Shown: positions 61,286-64,000 of the stretch, in pieces
Position numbering within the stretch: position 1 is the first letter of the stretch
How the letters are laid out: every line of letters starts with the position of its first letter
From: JADJOY01 sp016713535 [NCBI: Deltaproteobacteria bacterium]
GTDB taxonomy: Bacteria > JADJOY01
Direction: 5' to 3'
DNA length: 64,000 bases
Assembly: GCA_016713535.1 (NCBI GenBank)
Contig: JADJOY010000032.1
Span: forward strand, 1-64,000
The notes under the pieces: model-generated
The model's database searches: none
What the model was told of the DNA's origin: nothing
What the model saw: the letters and a program-made list of their open reading frames with translations, nothing else
Made by a program: the position numbers and the translations under genes

Positions 61286-62832
61286 TGCTTGGTGCCGGCG
61301 GTCACCGCCTCCATCACGCGATCGAGGTTGAAGCTGCCGGGCTTCTGGCGGGGCGGGAACTCGCGGAAGCTCTGGACCCAGTTGCCGACGTAGGACATCG
61401 CGGGAGCGAACGCGAACATGTGCTCCACGAACCAGCGGTCGTAGTCCATGCCGATCTCGTGGGCGAGTTCGAACGGGTCCATCCGCAGGTTGGTCAGCAT
61501 GGGCGCGCGCAGCACCTCGAACGGCTCCTGCCAGACGTGCAGGCCGTGAGCGTTCTGCCTGAGGAACGTCACCTTCCAGTTGTCGTAGCGCAGCGCCGCG
61601 ACGCTGCCGTCGTCGGTCCAGTAGAGGAACTCCTTGCGCGGCCACTCGGCCCCGCCCTTGAGCGCGGGACCGAGGTCGTAGCCGTCGAGGTGAACCTTGT
61701 AGGTCGTCCCGCCGACCTTGCGGCCTTTGAGCAGGTCCTCCTTGACGGTCGTGTCGCCGGCCGCGGCCAGCAACGTCGTGAGCATGTCCTCGTGCGCGCC
61801 GACGTCGTTGACGATCGTGCCCGGCTCGATCACGCCGGGCCACCGGATGGCGCACGGCACGCGGTAGCCGCCCTCCCACTGGGTGTTCTTCTCGCCGCGG
61901 AACATGGTGGTGCCGCCGTCGGGCCACGAGAACGACTCCGAGCCGTTGTCGGTCGAGTACATGACGATGGTGTTGTCCTCGAGGCCGAGCTCCTTGAGCT
62001 TGGCGAGGACCTCGCCGATCTGACGGTCGTGCTCGACCATGCCGTCGGCGTAGATGCCGAGTCCGGTCTTCCCTGCGACCTCGTCCTTGAGGTGGGTGAA
62101 CACGTGCATCTTGGTCGAGTTCCACCACAGGAAGAACGGCTTGTCGTCCTTCTTGGCGCGCTCCATGAAGTCGAGCGCCTTGGAGTTCACTTCCTCGTCG
62201 ATCGTCTCCATTCGCTTCTTGGTGAGCGGCCCGGTGTCCTCGACCCGGCCGTCGGCGAAGCTGTGGATCACGCCCCGCGGCCCGAACTTCTTCTTGAACT
62301 CGGGGTTCTTCGGGTAGTCCGGGTTCTCCGGCTCTTCTTCCGCATTGAGGTGGTAGAGGTTGCCGAAGAACTCGTCGAAGCCGTGCCGGGTGGGCAGCAT
62401 GTCGTCGCGGTCGCCGAGGTGGTTCTTGCCGAACTGTCCGGTCATGTAGCCCTGCGCCTTGAGCAGCGTGGCGATCGTCGGGTCCTCCTTCTTCATTCCC
62501 TCGGGAGCACCCGGCAATCCCACCTTGGTGAGCCCAGTGCGGATCGGCGATTGGCCGGTGATGAACGCGGCGCGACCGGCGGTGCAGCTCTGCTGGCCAT
62601 ACCAGTCGGTGAAGAGGGCACCTTGCTTGGCGATGCTGTCGATGTTGGGTGTCTTGTAGCCCATCATCCCCTGGTTGTAGGCGCTGACGTTGAACTGGCC
62701 GATGTCGTCGCCCCAGATCACCAGGATGTTTGGCTTCTTGGCCGGAGCCTGGGCTGCCGCGGGCAGCGTCGCGAGGACGCCGATCACCAGCGCGAGCGCG
62801 GCGACCCGTAGTGTCGGTTTCGGGGTGTACAC
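61282..62832 (-). CDS. Arylsulfatase, Cys-type
   Basis: 516 residues. Signal peptide (VAALALVIGVLATLPAAAQA) puts it in the periplasm. NILVIWGDDIGQFN holds the first Ca-binding acids. The active site is SCTAGRAAFITGQ with Cys 83, the residue converted to formylglycine by an FGE or anSME maturase (none in the window). FGKNHLGD and MYSTDNGSE complete the metal and sulfate site. It hydrolyses sulfate esters. GTG 62832 follows GGCAGGAG. Coupled to the HAD phosphatase gene. Confidence 0.93.
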   Translation of the reverse strand: MYTPKPTLRVAALALVIGVLATLPAAAQAPAKKPNILVIWGDDIGQFNVSAYNQGMMGYKTPNIDSIAKQGALFTDWYGQQSCTAGRAAFITGQSPIRTGLTKVGLPGAPEGMKKEDPTIATLLKAQGYMTGQFGKNHLGDRDDMLPTRHGFDEFFGNLYHLNAEEEPENPDYPKNPEFKKKFGPRGVIHSFADGRVEDTGPLTKKRMETIDEEVNSKALDFMERAKKDDKPFFLWWNSTKMHVFTHLKDEVAGKTGLGIYADGMVEHDRQIGEVLAKLKELGLEDNTIVMYSTDNGSESFSWPDGGTTMFRGEKNTQWEGGYRVPCAIRWPGVIEPGTIVNDVGAHEDMLTTLLAAAGDTTVKEDLLKGRKVGGTTYKVHLDGYDLGPALKGGAEWPRKEFLYWTDDGSVAALRYDNWKVTFLRQNAHGLHVWQEPFEVLRAPMLTNLRMDPFELAHEIGMDYDRWFVEHMFAFAPAMSYVGNWVQSFREFPPRQKPGSFNLDRVMEAVTAGTKQ

Positions 62833-62917
62833 GGTGGCTCCTGCCGACGAAATCAGTAAGACGTCGGAGGTTCGAGGTGAAACGACTGGCGGGTAAGAAA
62901 CGACACTACATCGTTTC

Positions 62918-63793
62918 TCATCCGTCCGATACGGGATTCGTACCGGACTCGGGGCCGCCATCGGGTCGCGACCGCCACTTCAGGTAGAGCCCCGACACGA
63001 TCGACGCACTGATCAGGTACGCCAGCACGCACGCGACGGCGCGCGGGTTCGGCACCACCGCCGCGGCGAGCATCGCGATCCCGACGTGGCGCATCGCGCA
63101 CGACACGGCGAGCGCCGTGCGATCGCCCGGATCGGGCCCACCTAGCGCGTGGCCGATGCCGAGGGAGATCCCCGTCATCGCGACCAGCGCGACCATCGGC
63201 TGCGGTCCGAGCTCCACCAGCAGGTGACCATGGATCGCGAGCAGGCCGACCGCGCCCACCAGCAGCGCGACACCCGCCACCGCGGTGATCCCGTGCGCGA
63301 GCCGATCCGCCATCGACGGCAACGCGCGGCGTAGCACGATCCCGATCAACATCGGGCCGAGGAACGCGCGCGCGATGATCCGCGCCAGCGCGACGGCGCT
63401 GACGCTCGTGTCACGGCCCAGTGCCGCGGCGAGGATCTGCACCCACAGCGGCACCGCCACGATCGCCACCAACGCGGAGGTCGCGACCAGGCTGAACACG
63501 TAGCCGCCGCGACCGATGTTCATGAGGCGTCGGGGCAAGAGCGGCGCGCCGGCCGAGATCGCGAGCACCGTCACGGCGGTCTTCACCGGCGGGCTCATCG
63601 GCACCAGCTTCGCCATCGCCAGGATCACCACCGGCGTCACGACGTACATCGCGAGCAGCGATCGTCCGAGGAGACCGGGCCGGCGCCACAGGTAGGTCAG
63701 GTCGTCGAGCGTCGACGCCAGGCCGATGCCGAGCACGAGCAGGGTCACCGCGAGCTGGGTCACCACCAGCAGCACACCGGTCAGCTCCATCAC
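62918..63793 (-). CDS. BASS-type (bile acid:Na+ symporter-like) membrane transporter
   Basis: 291 residues with about nine to ten TM helices. The VTQLAVTLLVLGIGLASTLD, MYVVTPVVILAMAKLVP and LAISAGAPLLPRR segments, and the internal crossing-helix region AVSCAMRHVGIAML, fit the SBF/BASS superfamily of Na-coupled organic anion carriers. Substrate unknown. Start: GTG 63793 or ATG 63790, after GAGGGGG. It lies 86 bp before the arylsulfatase on the same strand; a link to uptake of desulfated products is speculative. Confidence 0.8.
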   Translation of the reverse strand: MMELTGVLLVVTQLAVTLLVLGIGLASTLDDLTYLWRRPGLLGRSLLAMYVVTPVVILAMAKLVPMSPPVKTAVTVLAISAGAPLLPRRLMNIGRGGYVFSLVATSALVAIVAVPLWVQILAAALGRDTSVSAVALARIIARAFLGPMLIGIVLRRALPSMADRLAHGITAVAGVALLVGAVGLLAIHGHLLVELGPQPMVALVAMTGISLGIGHALGGPDPGDRTALAVSCAMRHVGIAMLAAAVVPNPRAVACVLAYLISASIVSGLYLKWRSRPDGGPESGTNPVSDG

Positions 63794-63815
63794 ATCCCCC
63801 TCGTTCGTCCGACGG

Positions 63816-64000
63816 TCAGCGGCCGATCAACGCCCGCGCCTCGGGCCCGCGGCCCCGGCGCGCGAGGAAGTCGGCCAGGGCCATCTTCGCGTCGGTGCTG
63901 GACGGATCCAGCTCGCGCGCGCGGCGCAACATCGCCTCGGCCTCGCCGTCGCGGCGCCTGCGCGAGGGCGAGCCCGGCGTTGAGCGCGACGCGGCCGTTG
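63816..64000 (-). CDS. TPR-repeat protein, C-terminal end only (window edge, possible frame break)
   Basis: Partial gene entering from the right edge. The last codons read EAMLRRARELDPSSTDAKMA, ADFLARRGRGPEARALIGR then TGA at 63816-63818, a tetratricopeptide repeat. Upstream, NGRVALNAGLALAQ reads in another frame, so a one-base break near 63945-63955 is likely. Nothing more can be said about function. Confidence 0.55.
   Translation of the reverse strand, partial: TAASRSTPGSPSRRRRDGEAEAMLRRARELDPSSTDAKMALADFLARRGRGPEARALIGR

Overview
The window is very G+C-rich (about 70% by eye) and Gram-negative in character. It has an LptG-type LPS-export permease, an OprB-like porin, AsmA-like and LolB-like proteins and many lipoproteins. 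Ser/Thr kinases with an MJ0042-type zinc finger, HEAT repeats, an NtrC-type two-component pair, GMC and F420-type oxidoreductases and short intergenic palindromes recall deltaproteobacterial lineages (Myxococcota, Binatota and similar). This placement is inference; no rRNA or tRNA gene was seen.

Layout. 1-5155: a kinase-TM-HEAT protein and a membrane protein built from three copies of one module. 5151-5513: two abutting MITE-like palindromic elements. 5509-8723: alpha/beta hydrolase and SDR, divergent from an aldehyde dehydrogenase. 9196-12667: chemotaxis receptor, porin and a zinc-ribbon protein. 12787-19892: TlpA-like thioredoxin, AsmA-like protein coupled to a second kinase-TM-HEAT protein, and a lipoprotein. 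20436-27291: NtrC-type regulator, histidine kinase, GT-C-like membrane protein and RlmD/TrmA-type RNA methyltransferase, divergent from an SspB-like ClpXP adaptor. 27963-35535: GH51 arabinofuranosidase, cobalamin adenosyltransferase, CoA-binding protein, LptG, and a GMC oxidoreductase with its small TAT-type partner. 35854-38431: TPR lipoprotein and LolB/DUF4292-like lipoprotein. 38451-44585: a complete peptide ABC transporter operon. 44719-45888: MshEN-DUF4388 protein. 45966-51549: four overlapping genes, namely a second pair of peptide-ABC ATPases, an exported HEAT protein and a membrane sulfatase-like enzyme. 51583-59213: radical SAM/SPASM protein, CDF metal exporter, sulfotransferase, LLM oxidoreductase, hydrolase and pyrE. 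59220-64000: SpoIIAA-like protein, MgtC, HAD phosphatase, arylsulfatase, BASS-type transporter and a truncated TPR gene.

Two themes go beyond a gene list. First, intergenic spaces are filled with families of short hairpin repeats. Their stems differ between copies but keep base pairing, while loops and a CCCACCCC box stay constant; one copy is amplified into a 135-bp tandem array at 55611-56190. Several copies supply the stop codon of the adjacent gene. Second, HEAT repeats recur in envelope settings: two kinases carry them behind a TM helix, so they are probably extracytoplasmic, and one HEAT protein is exported.

At least seven otherwise well-conserved genes carry one-base frame breaks, two of them with compensating pairs. 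This pattern looks more like residual assembly indels than gene decay, so the affected genes are annotated as single genes with the break positions stated.
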